NCBI GenBank assembly: GCA_005656395.1
Contig: SRSI01000018.1
Location: 309,863-373,862, forward strand
DNA from: Strongyloides papillosus
Taxonomy: Eukaryota; Nematoda; Chromadorea; Rhabditida; Strongyloididae
Length of the DNA: 64,000 bases
Direction: 5' to 3'
Of the stretch, positions 1-11,753 are shown piece after piece (the stretch's first letter is position 1; each line of letters starts with the position of its first letter). The notes beneath the pieces are model-generated. The model did no database searches. It was not told where the DNA came from and was given only the letters and a program-made list of their open reading frames with translations. The translations under genes and the position numbers were made by a program.

Positions 1-1308
1 AGCAAATCGAGGACTATCATTGTCATCTTTTTGAATTTTGTTCGCAGTTGGAATTTTATTCCAATCTGTCTCTTAGAGGGATAATTTCCCAGTTTTTAAC
101 CTAATTTTCATTCATCTCATCTTATTTTATTCATTCATTCGTTCGCTTTAATAAAAATTTTAACTTTCGCAATTATTAAAAAGTTGCCATTTCTCTAAAA
201 AGAAGTTATGTCAAAAATGGATTTCCGACCAATTTACTTGTACGAGTTCAAACTTGACCAAGCAGCAGCCAAAACTTCAAGGAAAATTAATGAAGCATTT
301 GGCTAAGGATCTACTAACAAACGAACCGTACAACGTTGGTTCCAGAAATTTCGCAATGGAGATATAAGTCTTCAAAGAAAGGAGAGTTCTCGTGGAGTAA
401 GTATTCTTGAGAATGAAAAATTAAAAAGAATGGTGGATCGTAATCCAAGTACAACTGTTCAAGAGCTCGCGGGGAAGTTGATTCTCAGTGTTAGAATTGT
501 ATCCAACTACTTAAAAGACATAAATATTAAGAAAAAAAATGGACTCTTACATACCCCATGAGTATACTCCCAACTAATGTTTTAGAAGCATGTAAACTTG
601 TTATTCTTTGATACACAGGAACAAAAATGACCTATTTTTAAAAAGAATTATAACGTGCGATGAAAAATGGATCATGTTTGACAATTGTAAGAGGTCATCG
701 CAATGGGGGGCAAAAATGAGAGCCCTAAAAACTTCCCGAAACTCAGGCATTCAAATAAGAAGGTAATCCTAATTATTTGGTGGAATAGTAATGAAATTAT
801 TCATCATAAGTTGCTGAATGCTGGAGAAAATATAACTGAAGACCGATACTGTAATGAATTGAAAGAAATGCAATGGAAATTATCGGTTATGAAATCTGTA
901 TTGGTCAACAGAAAAGGTCCAATATCACTCTATGGTAATGCTAGATTTCATTTTTCAAAAACCACAGTGCAGAAATTAAACGAATTAAGGATATGAAACT
1001 CTGCCACATCCTCCTTATTCACCGGACTTGTCTCCAACGGCTTATCACTTACTTAAGGAATTAGAGCTTCATTTGCGTTAGAAAAAATTCTTTAAATCTA
1101 ATAACCTGAAAAATGACGTCTTGGAGTTTTTGAATTCTAGAGACAGAAGTTTTTATTCAAATGGCATAAATAAACTTGTATTACGTTAGCAACAATGTGT
1201 TTATTGTAACGGTACTTACATTAAATAAAAATATTTATTTTTGACTGAGCTATAACATTTTGAAGTTGACTGTCAAAAAGCGACATTTTTAATTGAACAA
1301 AATAATAT
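1..1308 (+). mobile_element. mariner-family transposon, copy 1, cut by the window edge and decayed
   Basis: This is a second copy of the element at 62290-63584, in the same orientation, beginning about 105 bp inside it. Remnants of a D,D34D transposase are visible. They include an N-terminal DNA-binding part near 230-400, a TCDEKW catalytic block near 655-670, and a stretch near 900-1060 ending in the HPPYSPDLSP-type region. Frames shift several times and stops interrupt, so no functional transposase is encoded. The right end carries the degenerate inverted terminal repeat (GTCAAAAAGCGACATTTTT, 1274-1292). It ends 120 bp before TTL-like gene A. Confidence 0.8.
210..1130 (+). pseudogene. broken mariner transposase (copy 1)
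   Basis: Pieces of a mariner transposase appear in different frames: a helix-turn-helix region (YEFKLDQAAAKTS near 243-280), a block containing NGDISLQRKESSRG (355-395), the first catalytic Asp in ITCDEKW (652-672), and the continuation at 703-996 (NARFHFSKTTVQKLNELR). The residue matching the second catalytic Asp (normally HDNA) reads YGNA here, so that Asp is lost. Frameshifts and stops confirm a dead copy. Confidence 0.75.
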
Positions 1309-1314
1309 TTAATG

Positions 1315-1391
1315 TTCTTTGATTCTTAATATTCTGGGTTTAAATATTTATTTTCAGTATATTTGTATGATAATTTATAGTATTTAATAGA
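1315..1391 (+). promoter_or_regulatory. conserved upstream module of TTL-like gene A
   Basis: The sequence TTCTTTGATTCTTAATATTC, then TTTAAATATTTATTTTCAG, then ATGATAATTTATAGTATTTAA precedes the start codon. The same ordered blocks occur at matching distances upstream of TTL-like genes B, C, D and E. The conservation is visible in sequence; promoter function is inferred from position. Confidence 0.55.
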
Positions 1392-1427
1392 ATTTTTATT
1401 TTGATATTGTCAAAATATTTCATAATA

Positions 1428-1891
1428 ATGTTTTTAAAGATATTTACAACGTTTGCAATTATTTCATTATCTGAAGCTCAAAGATGTACTAAACCGCTAA
1501 TAAATAGCGTCGGTCGTAATTCATTTTATGTTCTTGTTTATGGGGAGGTTTTCTGGGATGATAAAATTATTACAAATATCAATGCAACATTAACAGATAA
1601 GGCAGGCAATGTACTTGATGGATCTCAAACCGTAAAAAAAAATGAATTATTCGTATTGAGTTACTATAAATATCCAAATAAAAATATAGGTAAATAAATA
1701 TATAAGGAAATAATTTTTTTTAAGATTATGTTGTTATAATTTTCTATACTAAAAATGGCAATGAAGGAGATATAAAATATTTTAATATTCCAGAGAATTG
1801 CACAAATCCAAAACCAACTGAAAGATCTAGTGTAATCATATTTTTTACCAATGATTATTTGTGTAATCTTGGAAATATTACATTAAGTTAA
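1428..1891 (+). CDS. TTL-like secreted protein A (two exons, 142 aa)
   Basis: Exon 1 is 1428-1689 and exon 2 is 1725-1891, with a 35-bp GT...AAG intron in phase 1; the spliced length is 143 codons with stop. A hydrophobic start (MFLKIFTTFAIISLSEA) looks like a cleavable signal peptide. The mature part has a TTL-style layout: a VYGEVFWDDK strand region, an NINATLTDKAG segment, and a C-terminal FNIPENC...NLGNITLS stretch that recalls the IP...dlG.I.L end of transthyretin-like (PF01060) domains. Exon 2 of gene E matches this closely (IPEKC...HLGNITFS), so A and E are sister copies. A TTG-initiated extension from 1401 is open, but the ATG at 1428 aligns with gene E. Nematode TTL proteins are usually secreted and are abundant in parasites. 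The family call is by eye and the function is unknown. Confidence 0.6.
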
Positions 1892-2719
1892 TTTAAAAGA
1901 AACAAATTAACAGAAAAGAAATTATTATTGATCATTTTTTAACAAAAAATTAGTAATTACAAAAAACTGCAACTGTCTCAATTTTAATAAGAATCCTATG
2001 TCTTAACGATAAAACAATACTGTGGACTGTTTGGTAGAACGTAATAAATTCATTTATTACATTTTAAATATTAAGTATTTGTAATACCATTTATATATTT
2101 TATTTATTGTTTATTCTATTAAGTTATAGGGACACAAATTGAATAAATTTTATTTTTTTATAATTTTTAAAATCTTTTTATTTGTAGTATTATAGTATTA
2201 ATACACCATTTCGATTATTTTATTATTTTAAATCATTTATAACTTAATATATTATTTCTAATAAAATTAATTAAAATTGGTAAATTACGTTGTTTATTTC
2301 AGTAAATTTACGGGTAAAAAGAAAACTACACACAAAACCTAAACGTGTCTTTTTTTTGACCGAAAATGCTCAGAATGCTACAAAATGCAGGTGATGTTAA
2401 AATAACCGACTATCAAAAAAAGGGTAAGCGACAGACTACATTCTACCCCATTTTACATCTACATTCGAAGTCATTTTTTATGCCATTGTTATACACATTT
2501 TGCATATAAATTTTTTATCATTTTGTGTATACATTGAATTTTATTTTGCATATACATTTCTACCTCGTTTTGTATATGCAAAATGATCTCTAATTTAGCC
2601 TGTAGTTTTATCTATCTTAAATATTTTTTAGAATTCCAAGTTTTTTTAATAATTGACCATGTTTTGAAGTTATTATAAATTTTTATTTGTTTATTTACCC
2701 ATTTTATACTATTTCACAC
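1892..2719. other. AT-rich non-coding spacer, partly duplicated at 60.1-60.5 kb
   Basis: No coding potential is seen. A segment near 2185-2225 (ATTAATACACCATTTCGATT) recurs inverted near 60365-60395, downstream of gene E. Gene A and gene E therefore share diverged 3' flanks in opposite orientation. Confidence 0.5.
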
Positions 2720-3791
2720 ACACAGAGAAATTTACACAAAAAATCATCCTCAATTTTTTATTTTCGTCCCCAGACTTAATTTTTCGTCCCGAGCATATAA
2801 TTTTCTATCTTAAACGCAAAATTCGACAGTTATATTTACTATTGTCGCTTACGATATTTTTTGTAATATTTATTTGGAATTATGGTTTTTTTAAATATAT
2901 TAAAAGAATTTATATATGAAATTTGATAAAAGATAATATTTAACAAACAGCAGCTCGCTTCACTCGTTTCAATTGAACAAGCTATTTGCCTTCTTTTCAA
3001 TTACAAAAAAAATGTATCAAAAAAACTTCAAAATCTTTTGTTTCACAATAATGTTGTTGTAAATTATCAATTAACATTTTATTTTTATGATGTTTTATAA
3101 TATTGATGATTAGTATTAAAATATTACATAAGTTTTTGAATGTTAAAAAAGTATAAATATTCTTAAAAAATTGTTTTATTATATATTTTAAATATTTTAA
3201 ACAATTTGATATTTGAATAAGTTTTCTTAAATTTTTAATAATGAAATCGTAAAATAAAAAGAGTACTTAAATTAAACTTCTAATTAGTACAAAAGGTTAG
3301 GTTTATATTATTAAATATGATTGAAATTCAAAGTATAGATTAGTTTTCACTTTCATTATTTTTTTAAGCATTAGTAATGTTTGAGAATTGGCATATAAAG
3401 CTACGTATATTAAAATAGATAAAAGTTTTAATATCAAAAATAATTTCGTGATCTCTCTTCCTCTTATTTTAAATATAGGAATTATCTAGCATATGTGGAC
3501 TTAAAATTTATGGGACTAAATTCTAGATAATATTTATATAAATATTTTAGATAATTTATATGTTATTAAAAAAATTATAAATATTTTTAATTCTATCTGG
3601 TAAAATATAATAATTTATAGTCGGTTTAAGAAAAAATATTGTAAAAAAAAGCACAAATGTTTTTCGATATGCGATAAAATCATAAGATGGTAATTCGCAT
3701 AATTAAAATTAAATAAAATTTTATGCAATTTTAATTTGGGGACGAAAAATTATGACCCAAGGATGTTTTTTTGGTGTAAATTTCTCTGTGT
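2720..3791 (+). mobile_element. non-autonomous TIR element, copy A (~1.07 kb)
   Basis: The ends are inverted repeats: ACACAGAGAAATTTACAC at the left and GTAAATTTCTCTGTGT at the right. Just inside each end are CGTCCCC / GGGGACG motifs (2766 and 3738). The inverted copy at 58823-60074 matches along the body; for example, the region at 3240-3350 matches the reverse complement of 59465-59575. No transposase is encoded. No clear target-site duplication is seen. Confidence 0.7.
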
Positions 3792-4705
3792 ACTCTATAA
3801 AAATAGCAATAGCGTATTTTCAAAAATTATATTATCAAAAAATTATTGTTAAAAAATACCTATTTGTTGACAAAATTTATGTTTATTTTTTTGACAAAGT
3901 GATGACAATATCACTATATAAACCCTTGTTAAAGATGGAATATCTCATAGATAGCCTGTCGATAACAGGGTAAGTTGCTTTTTTTGTAATCATTTTTATA
4001 TAATTATTTCTAGCTTTTTTGGTAGCAATAAAAGGGTAGTATTTTTTTATTTCATTTTTACATAAAAAATTCAAAATAATTATTGATGTTCTACGTTTAT
4101 AAAATCTTAAAAATAGATAAAAGTTGCTCTTTTATTAATGGTACCGTTTATAAAAATATTTTTTTACATAAGAAAGAGTGACATAAAACAATGATGATTT
4201 AATGTTTATAAAAGAGAAGAAAAACCGCCACCTTATGTAAAAATAATGTAACCATATTAGTCATCATTATATTTTGTTATTATGAGTTCGTTAGAGTATT
4301 TTATTATTATTATATCACATTATTTAATTATTATTTTATCATATCAAATTATCAATTTTATCATTGTACAATTTTAAGGATTAGAAACGTGTAAAAGAAA
4401 AAATATATTTAACCTAAGGGGGAAACCAAGACAGAGGATCTTGGGTAAGTATAAAAATATAACTTTAACTAATTAACTATTATATCTTAGTTTATTTTAT
4501 TGTATCTTATTGTTTTATTGTGGCGTAAATGATAAAAGGTGTACGTAATTCCCAGATATAATATCAATACTTATAAAATATTATACTAAGTTACATTAAT
4601 TTAAAATTGAAAAATGCACCTGAATTTTGATGATCTAAAGTTTTATTCGGAATCCAAATTTCACTATGAAATCTGTAAAACGATAATAGTATGTATCTTG
4701 AAAAC
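3792..4705. other. AT-rich non-coding spacer
   Basis: Short open frames overlap on both strands but show no recognisable protein, codon bias or conserved motif. No gene is supported here. Confidence 0.4.
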
Positions 4706-4901
4706 TGTTATACATTACACGCGTAATGTATCAAACTTAAATGTAATCAAAATTATATAAATAAGATTGTTTCAATAAAATAGTCATAATAAACTCAAGC
4801 GGAGTTGGGGTAAGTGGCTCTTATATTGTTTTATTGCATATTTTTTAGTTTTATAATTTACAAATAAATTTGCGTTGAAATTGTTTAGTAATTTATAATA
4901 A
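4706..4901 (+). repeat. ~200-bp dispersed repeat with a near-palindrome, copy 1
   Basis: The block starts TGTTATACATTACACGCGTA and contains AATAAA and AAGCGGAGTTGGGGTAAGTG. It recurs almost unchanged in the same orientation at 57294-57502. TACATTAC...GTAATGTA near the start is a near-palindrome. The TG start and internal AATAAA could fit a solo LTR, but no CA end or target duplication is seen. Confidence 0.65.
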
Positions 4902-4999
4902 AAACTAAATAATTTTTATACCGCATTTGTATTTCATGAATGAGCAAAGTTATATATAAGAATATCTGATGGGCTCTAAGCGGGCCACCCTGTACTTCT

Positions 5000-5440
5000 G
5001 TTTATTATATTGAACTATTAAAATATATTTTTTATTTTAAAAAAGGTATTAAAATAGGATGACAAATAAATTGTTTTTTGATTTAATTTTTTTATGATCA
5101 AATTTACTAAAAAAGAAAATGATAAAATAATTTATTCGAATAATAATTATTGTTAAAAAAAATTATAAATTGTTTTTATGTAGAAGTTGATAATATGAAA
5201 GATGAAGTCAGCAAAGTTTTAATGTGTCTCAAATCCAAAATGAATATAAAGACTCTACAAGCCGTAAACTGATCGCTTCAAAAAACGGTCTTTGATCTTA
5301 AAACGGAGGAGTAAAGTGTAGATCTCAAATAAACTACTTGAAAACAAAAAGATATTTCACTAACTTGATCCAATTTATAAATTTAATTTTATTATGCAAG
5401 CTATAGTAAAGGTATCCCTTCACATGCTCTGGATGGTTCT
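5000..5440 (+). repeat. diverged block shared with the region upstream of gene D
   Basis: This aligns by eye with 30715-31120; AAACTACTTGAAAACA occurs at 5331 and again at 31032. It is the left part of a gene-plus-flank unit seen at both gene B and gene D. In the gene B copy the unit is interrupted by the foldback at 5472-6778 and resumes near 6900. Confidence 0.55.
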
Positions 5441-5471
5441 AGAATTTGGGAAAATGTATTTCTAAAGCTAT

Positions 5472-6778
5472 CACACTATGTTGTTTAGTATTAAATTCCA
5501 CGGTCGAATACTTTGACCCCTGCCGCAGCGACGTTTTTCTAAACTTGTAAGAAACCCATTTTTAGGCTAATAAAAGTTTATGAAACCTTTATTAATGCAA
5601 TGTATATGCTATGTAGAAGTAGATTATTTAAAAAAATTTTTAAAATTTCCAAAAATGGAAATTTTTTTTTGAAGCTTTGTGTCTCGGAATTTTACTGTGA
5701 TATCTTATATGAAAACTATATATTCTGAAAGCCCTTGATCTCCTCTACAAGAATATACCCATCTTATATCGAACTGTCTATCCAGTTTTTAGATAATTAG
5801 ATTTTAAGTTAAGAACCCATAATTTTCATTTATTTTTAGCATTCAAAGATATTTTTTAAAATTATTTGTTTTAAAAAACCATTTCAATGTAGATTACTTT
5901 TTATAAAATATTTAAAAAAATAAAGTTATTGCACAATACTGTCTATAAATGGTCATTTTAGCAAGATATTTAGGAGAATAATTTTTAAAGAAAAAATTAT
6001 TATAACTATTAATTATGGAATTCTTTAAGCTGATATTTGCATATTATAATGAGATCATGCTTAACTATGTATAGTTTTTCTATTCCTTTACAAAAAAAGC
6101 ATTTCATGCTATCCCTTGAACCCTTCTCAAAAGTGTTCTACTACACCTCAAACACATGTGATTAGAACTTGCATTTTACATATAAAAAATAGTTTTTCAG
6201 CAATCTTAACAGTTTTTGAATGCTAAAACTAAAGTATTTTATCATTTTTTTAAGAAATAAGAGTCAAATTTTATAAAAATTATAAGAAATTTCTTTCAGT
6301 AAAGATGAATTATTTAATAAATTTCTTTTGTATTAAAGTTAATAGTATATAAATCATAGCTCGTAATACACACTAAAGCAATTTTTGAGTACTAATAGTT
6401 TAAAAAATTTAGCTTTCAAGATCAAAAATATTGAAAAAACATGAGTAATTAACTTTAAATCTAATTATCTAAAAACTGGATAGACAGTTCGATATAAGAT
6501 GGGTATATTCTTGTAGAGGAGATCAAGGGCTTTCAGAATATATAGGTTTCATATAAGGTATCACAGTAAAATTCCGAGACACAAAGATTCAAAAAAAAAA
6601 TTTCTATTTTTGGAAATTTTAAAAATTTTTTTAAATAATCTACTTCTACATAGCATATACATTGCATTATAAAAGGTTTCATAAACTTTTATTAGCTAAA
6701 AATGGGTTTCTTACAAGTTTAGAAAAACTTCGCTGCGGCAAGGGTCAAAGTATTCGACCGAGGAAACAACATAGTGTG
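5472..6778. repeat. foldback (long inverted-repeat) element, ~1.3 kb
   Basis: The left arm begins CACACTATGTTGTTT and the right arm ends with its complement CATAGTGTG. The arms match for at least ~370 bp, including GGTCGAATACTTTGACCC at 5501 against GGGTCAAAGTATTCGACC at 6742. The CGCTGCGG block and the AACTGGATAGACAGTTCGAT segment are also mirrored. No open frame is present. It resembles a non-autonomous foldback DNA transposon; the superfamily is uncertain. Confidence 0.75.
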
Positions 6779-7198
6779 CTATATAAATAGAAGTCGTTAA
6801 CGAATCTAATCATTTTAAGTTTTGTTTAGTCATTGTTTTGTATTAGTCCATGTTAATTTATCTTAATTATTATTGTATACTTATAGGGGTTGTGATTATA
6901 AATTAATAAAATATTTACTCTATCTTTAAGTTCTAAACGTTAATATTCTACACATATATTAAATTAGTATTTGTAAGCTTATATTTCCTTTTTTAATTTA
7001 TGCTTATATGTTTTTGGGTTTGAGTTAATCAAAAGCTTTACCATATGTTACAATTAACTGTTTGTTCTTTTTAGTACAAGATAATACTAGACAAAGTCCT
7101 ATAAATTTTACTTATTTAATAAAAATCTGAATACTAAAATATTGAAATTTTCCTAATCTGCAACAAAATATCAATATTTATTTGTAGTTATATTTGTT
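6779..7198. other. 5' flank of gene B, homologous to the 5' flank of gene D
   Basis: There is no gene. The stretch near 6940-6990 (TAATATTCTACACATAT...AAGCTTATATTTCC) matches 31120-31170 upstream of gene D, showing that the two gene neighbourhoods are duplicates. Confidence 0.5.
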
Positions 7199-7285
7199 GT
7201 TCTATGATTTTTTTAAAATATAAATATTTATTTTTCAATGATTTTACATGGTAATTTTAGTATTTAAGGTAATTTTATTTCTAAA
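7199..7285 (+). promoter_or_regulatory. conserved upstream module of TTL-like gene B
   Basis: TTCTATGATT, then ATAAATATTTATTTTTCAATG, then GGTAATTTTAGTATTTAAGG stand in the same order and spacing as upstream of genes C and D. A regulatory role is inferred. Confidence 0.5.
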
Positions 7286-7308
7286 ATATTAAAATAAAAT
7301 ATTCAAAA

Positions 7309-7826
7309 ATGAAAGTTTTTGAAACATTAACAATATTTATAATTACTACAATATCCTGCATTGTTATGGTTTGTAGCCGTGTTGTTACACTTTATGTTAA
7401 AGGAACACCTCCATGTCGTAGAGAGCAACAAAAAATTAAGGAAGAAAATGTTACTGTGACACTTGGGAATCATAAAAGACATAAAATTTTAGGAAATGTA
7501 ACTGTTTTATGTAACAAACCTTATAGTATTAATCAAAATGTTTTTAGTAGTAGTATAGATAATAATGGTAAATAAGTATAGAAAAACATTATTTTTATAT
7601 ATTTTTAGAAATTTATGTTAATTATTTTTATGAAAGGGTCAATATGACACTTACATATAAAATTCCCGGTGATTGTCAAACACCAGGTTACAGGTCAAAA
7701 ACACGCAATTATTATTGTAATTTTAAAAGTTACAAAAATCTATTAAATGATCGGCTTTGTGAACGGTTTTTTCGGTGCTTTTACATGGTGTTATACTTCA
7801 TACTGACACATTTTAAATTTAAATAA
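7309..7826 (+). CDS. TTL-like secreted protein B (two exons, 158 aa)
   Basis: Exon 1 is 7309-7567 and exon 2 is 7609-7826, with a 41-bp GT...TTTTTAG phase-1 intron; the spliced length is 159 codons with stop. The first ~22 residues (MKVFETLTIFIITTISCIVM) form a signal peptide; MKVF also starts protein C. VVTLYVKGTPPC and ENVTVTLGNHK match the position of TTL strands in protein D (YDLYIYAKPKC, ENVTVKLRSK). Exon 2 begins EIYVNYF, like D (VLYVTF) and C (DIYVNF). It shares NYYCNF...LCERFFRC with D (NYYCVF...LCRDKVILC). Several cysteines suggest a disulfide-bonded extracellular protein. The reading frame ends close to a tandem-repeat block, so the last ~25 residues may derive from repeat sequence. 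TTL membership is tentative. Confidence 0.55.
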
Positions 7827-8004
7827 CTTTCTTAATTTTTAATAAAATTTAAATCTTTTTTTTATTTGAAAATAAACAAGTGGTAAAATTGTTTTGCATT
7901 TAAAAAAGTTGTTGTGTAGCAATTCAGATGAAAATTAAGGAAAAAGTTGTTACTAGACTTTATTAGCTAAATAGAGGTAACAAAATATGAATAGAGATCA
8001 TTAA

Positions 8005-9390
8005 TATCTATAATAAAAAGAAATAAGGAAAAAAATTTGTCTCTCTCATAACTCTTCTCAAACTTAACCGATTTTTATGGGTAAATAGCCAAAAGATGTG
8101 TTTTTCTCTAACTTAGTGGGGAAGATGGGTCTTAAAAGTTTTTGAGCCATAATTGGCCATGTTATCTTTAAAAAACAGTGTTTTTTGGCATTTTTTAGCA
8201 TAGTTTTGTACAGGGAATAACGTTATTTTAAAATATATAAGATACAATGGTTTATATATCATTTGAAAGGTCTAATTCCAGAATAGTGCGGAAACACAAT
8301 TCTATTGAATTGTATTGAAAATTGGCTGAGTTATGGTCCAAAAAGTGGTGACCATTTCGAAAAAAAATCTTAAAAAATTAATAGTTACAACTTAGTCGTA
8401 ACTTGACGAAACCAAACAAAATAGTATTTATTTTATAGATCTACGTGTAACCTAAAAAATAAGGGCCTAGCGAAGTTATTAGCTCAACTACAAAAGAAGT
8501 TATATTAATTTGAATGTCAAATTTTTTGCTTTTTTCCCATTTTTATTGTAAAAATCAATTTTGTTCCAGGCATAACTCTCCCCAAACTTAATCAAATTTT
8601 ATGGTAGAATAGTCATTTGATGTATTTTTTTTCAACTTAGTGCGGAAAATGGGTTTCAAAACTTTTGGTCCGCAAGTGGCCAAATTATGTTTAAAAAATA
8701 CCACATTTTTTGACAGTTTTTTGCATAGTTTTGTTCCAAAAATAACTCTTTTCAAAGTTAATGAAATTTTTTGGTTTATCACTCATTTGAGAGATACAAC
8801 TCCAGAATAGTGCGGAAACACAGCAGCATAAGGATTGATAAAGAATTGGCCAAGTTATAGATCAACAAGTGATGACTATTTTTTTGGTAAAAATTAAAAA
8901 GTTAAATAGCTATTAATTAATAGAAACTTTATAAAATAAAGGAACTATGGCTTGCTTATATAGATTTAAGTTTAACTTAAAAAATGAGACTATTGCAAAG
9001 TTTACAGCTTATCTAGAAGACGATTTATGCCAACTTTAGTGCCATTTTTCTTGCTTTTTTATATTTTTATTGTAAAAATCAATTTTGTTCCAGACATAAC
9101 TCTTTTCAAACTTGATCAAATTAAATGTTCAAATAGTCATTTGATGTATTTTCTTCCAACTTAGTGCGGAAAATAGATTTCAAAACTTTTTGTCCACAAG
9201 TGGCCAAATTATGTTAAAAAAATACCACATTTTTGGACAGTTTTTTGTATAGTTTTGTTCCGAAAATAACTCTTTCCAAAGTCCATGAAATTTTATGGTT
9301 CCCGACTCATTTGAAAGGTACAACTCAGGAATAAGAAGGAAACTTAATATTAAATAAATTGACTATAAGTCACCTAAGTTATTGACCAAA
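8005..9390 (+). repeat. tandem ~530-bp repeat array (Helitron-arm type), about 2.6 units
   Basis: Units start at CATAACTCT motifs near 8046, 8571 and 9097, giving a period of about 525 bp. Each contains the TCATTTGATGTATTTT...CAACTTAGTGCGGAAAA and TTTTGTTCC..AATAACTCT blocks. The same units build the inverted arms at 28711-30712 and 32440-34401, which end in Helitron 3' termini. Here the array fades out near 9400 without that terminus, so this copy is 3'-truncated. No coding is seen. Confidence 0.75.
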
Positions 9391-10258
9391 TTTTTTACAT
9401 GATTTCTTTCAAATATTTATGGTAAAATATATAATATATGGATATTCAAATTATTCATTGTATAACTGATATAAAATTTAAATAAATTAGATAAATATTG
9501 TAATTTTTATCCATCAAAAATTTATATAAGAGTTGCTTTTTTCTGATTTCATCCATAAAATTTTATATATAAAATATATTGAATATATTATGTCAAAGAT
9601 GTTTTTGGCATTTTCTCAAAATTTTACTATATAAATTATTTAAGAATTAGAGATTTTTGTTAATCAAAAATATGTGATAAATTTATATTGAAATTTTCAA
9701 GATGTTATTTATTTACTCTATAGGAATTTTATTTGATTATTAATTTGATAATATTTAGTTATTTAGTAATAATATTTTACTATAATTAAGAGTTTCTGTA
9801 GTTTATTTGTCATCTTTAAATATAAGTTTTATATTTCAATATTTAAAATAATTATTTTTTCAAGTTTTCTTCACATTACTTTATATCCATGTCTATTTTA
9901 CAAACTATTCTTATTATTTATTCTTTTAAAATTATTTTAAGTTGCTAATTCATTGTTTTTGTTAATATTGTTAAGTTTATTTTATTAATTTTAATAGATT
10001 TATTAGTATACTATATTGGTTCATTCTTATAAAATTTCTTCAGTATTTTTTTGCTTAGGTGTGTCATTCAAAAAAAAATTGATTTTTGGTTTTAAAATTA
10101 TGCTTAAATTTCATTTTTATTAAAAACACTTTAAAAAGAATGTTTATATAATTTATAAGGAATTAGCTTTATTAACTTTTGCTAGAGAAAGCACACATGC
10201 TACAATATTATGCAATACTTAATAATATAATATTCTATGTCATTTTTCGGCTCGGGGT
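9391..10258. other. AT-rich non-coding spacer
   Basis: There is no open frame, repeat boundary or RNA gene that I can support. Confidence 0.4.
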
Positions 10259-10669
10259 ACACTCAGCTAAAATATTTTTACCGTTTGGTAAAGTGTAATT
10301 TTGTGTATGTACATACAAATTTAATTTATGTTGAATTAGTGATACATGATAAATTAAATGTTAAAATTATGATTATTACTTCATGTTTTAGAAAAAAAAG
10401 AGGGAAAATATCTTAAAAATGTATGATTTATAATGATTGTAATCAAAAATTACAATTAAGTATACAATCAACTTTAGAATGTTTTTTTCTTATAGAAAAC
10501 TTCTTACTCAATAAAGAAGTCCACCAATTACTTTAATGTAAAATACCTTTTATTTATCTAAAAGATGTTCTCATTATTGTACTTTTAGTCATTTTTATTA
10601 AATTTGTTTACCGTAAAATTAAATTACGGTTACACTTTACCAAACGGTAAAAATATTTTAGCTGAGTGT
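10259..10669. mobile_element. MITE with 40-bp perfect terminal inverted repeats
   Basis: The left end reads ACACTCAGCTAAAATATTTT and continues TACCGTTTGGTAAAGTGTAA. The right end (10630-10669) is its exact reverse complement. The 411-bp element has no open frame. The flanks do not show a clear target duplication, so the superfamily is unassigned. Confidence 0.8.
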
Positions 10670-10745
10670 CCTATGAGCCCATTTTTCATACAATAAATTT
10701 AGAGAGAGTATTATTTAGCTTATTTCTAGCTATTTTTAGTGTATA

Positions 10746-11037
10746 TTATTTCTTTATCAGTGATCCCTCTTTATTTAAATAATGAAAGGTGTAAGCATTA
10801 AATTCAGAGTCCTCAACGTTACATTTACTACTAACTTTAAAATAGCTAAGATCTTGATCCTTAGATTTACCAGACTTGAAGAACCTCAAATATAAGAGTA
10901 CATTGTCGAATTCTTCTCAATAATAAATCTCATTAGCAGCCATGATGGTCTTGAAATCTCTACTTACCATTGTGTTAATGAATGGTTCACAATCTCTATT
11001 AAAAAGGTCACTAAACTTCCATAGAAATAGTTAATTT
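10746..11037 (-). pseudogene. relic coding segment of unknown family
   Basis: On the minus strand one frame from about 11037 to the stop at 10746 gives ~96 codons broken by one TGA. It has non-repetitive, protein-like composition (for example NRDCEPFINTMVSRDFKTIM and LRFFKSGKSKDQDLSYFKV). It is less AT-biased than its surroundings, which supports past coding. No family is recognised and no start codon or splice sites were assigned. Confidence 0.35.
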
Positions 11038-11040
11038 TCT

Positions 11041-11489
11041 TCAATAAAATTATCACAATTTAGTTAAAGTTATCTTATTCATATGAATTTTCTCTCATTA
11101 TTACTAATAAAGTGTTATACTAGGACTTTAAAACACAATAAATTATTAAAAAATTATTTTGTCTGTGTAGAAATTTAAAATTAATGATGACTTTTTTAAG
11201 ATTACACTACCAGAATAACCGGGATGCTTTATCAGTTATTGTTTCTTCCAAATTAATAAAAAATTTAATTTTTTTCACATTCTCGATAAGAAAATATTAT
11301 ATTATTAATAAGTACCTTATTTTAACATGTAATATTTTTTAACCAATAAGTCTTAAATTTAAGAATGGCTCTATCGAAAATAAAAAATAGCATTTTTATT
11401 ATTATCGTTCTTATAATTAGATTTTTTACTTTACGTTGTTATTATATTGTACTAATTTTTAAATTCAGATAGAAAAAAAACAGGAGAAA
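11041..11489. other. probable 5' flank or left end of the Helitron
   Basis: No gene is seen. TTTTTAAATTCAG at 11457-11469 is a good nematode splice acceptor 20 nt upstream of the ATG at 11490, so the first Helitron exon may be trans- or cis-spliced here. The Helitron 5' end (a TC following host A) could not be pinned down. Confidence 0.35.
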
Positions 11490-11750
11490 ATGGAATTCGT
11501 CAACAATTTATTGAAAAAAGTCAATAAAATTGACATTCCAAAAACTTCAATTTGTGATTCTACTGATTCAGTAAATCATAATTTTGGACATGATTTCGTT
11601 CAATCGAAGCATGTCGTTATTTTGAATGGAGACGTTAAATCGTCACATATTTTTGTAACTAATGAAATCGTTCAATCGATTATGATTAAAAACAATAGTG
11701 AAATTATTAAATTGATTAAAACTATAAAAAATAAAAAAAGTTGTGCTTGA
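11490..11750 (+). pseudogene. Helitron N-terminal frame, ends at an in-frame TGA
   Basis: An 86-codon frame of hydrophilic sequence with no recognised domain. It stops at TGA 11748-11750, and the next codon block (11751 onward) continues in the same frame into the protease-like segment. It is most simply the N-terminus of the Helitron protein interrupted by one nonsense change. A separate small protein is the alternative. Confidence 0.45.
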
Positions 11751-11753
11751 GGC

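Noticed and set aside
8005..9390. CRISPR-like or simple satellite interpretation of the tandem units
   Set aside because: Units are ~530 bp, diverged, and also build the Helitron arms. There are no short direct repeats with unique spacers, and the organism is a eukaryote.
11352..11472. 37-codon hydrophobic frame starting MALSKIKNS upstream of the Helitron
   Set aside because: Signal-like, but short, stops at TAG and has no family; it could be chance in AT-rich DNA.
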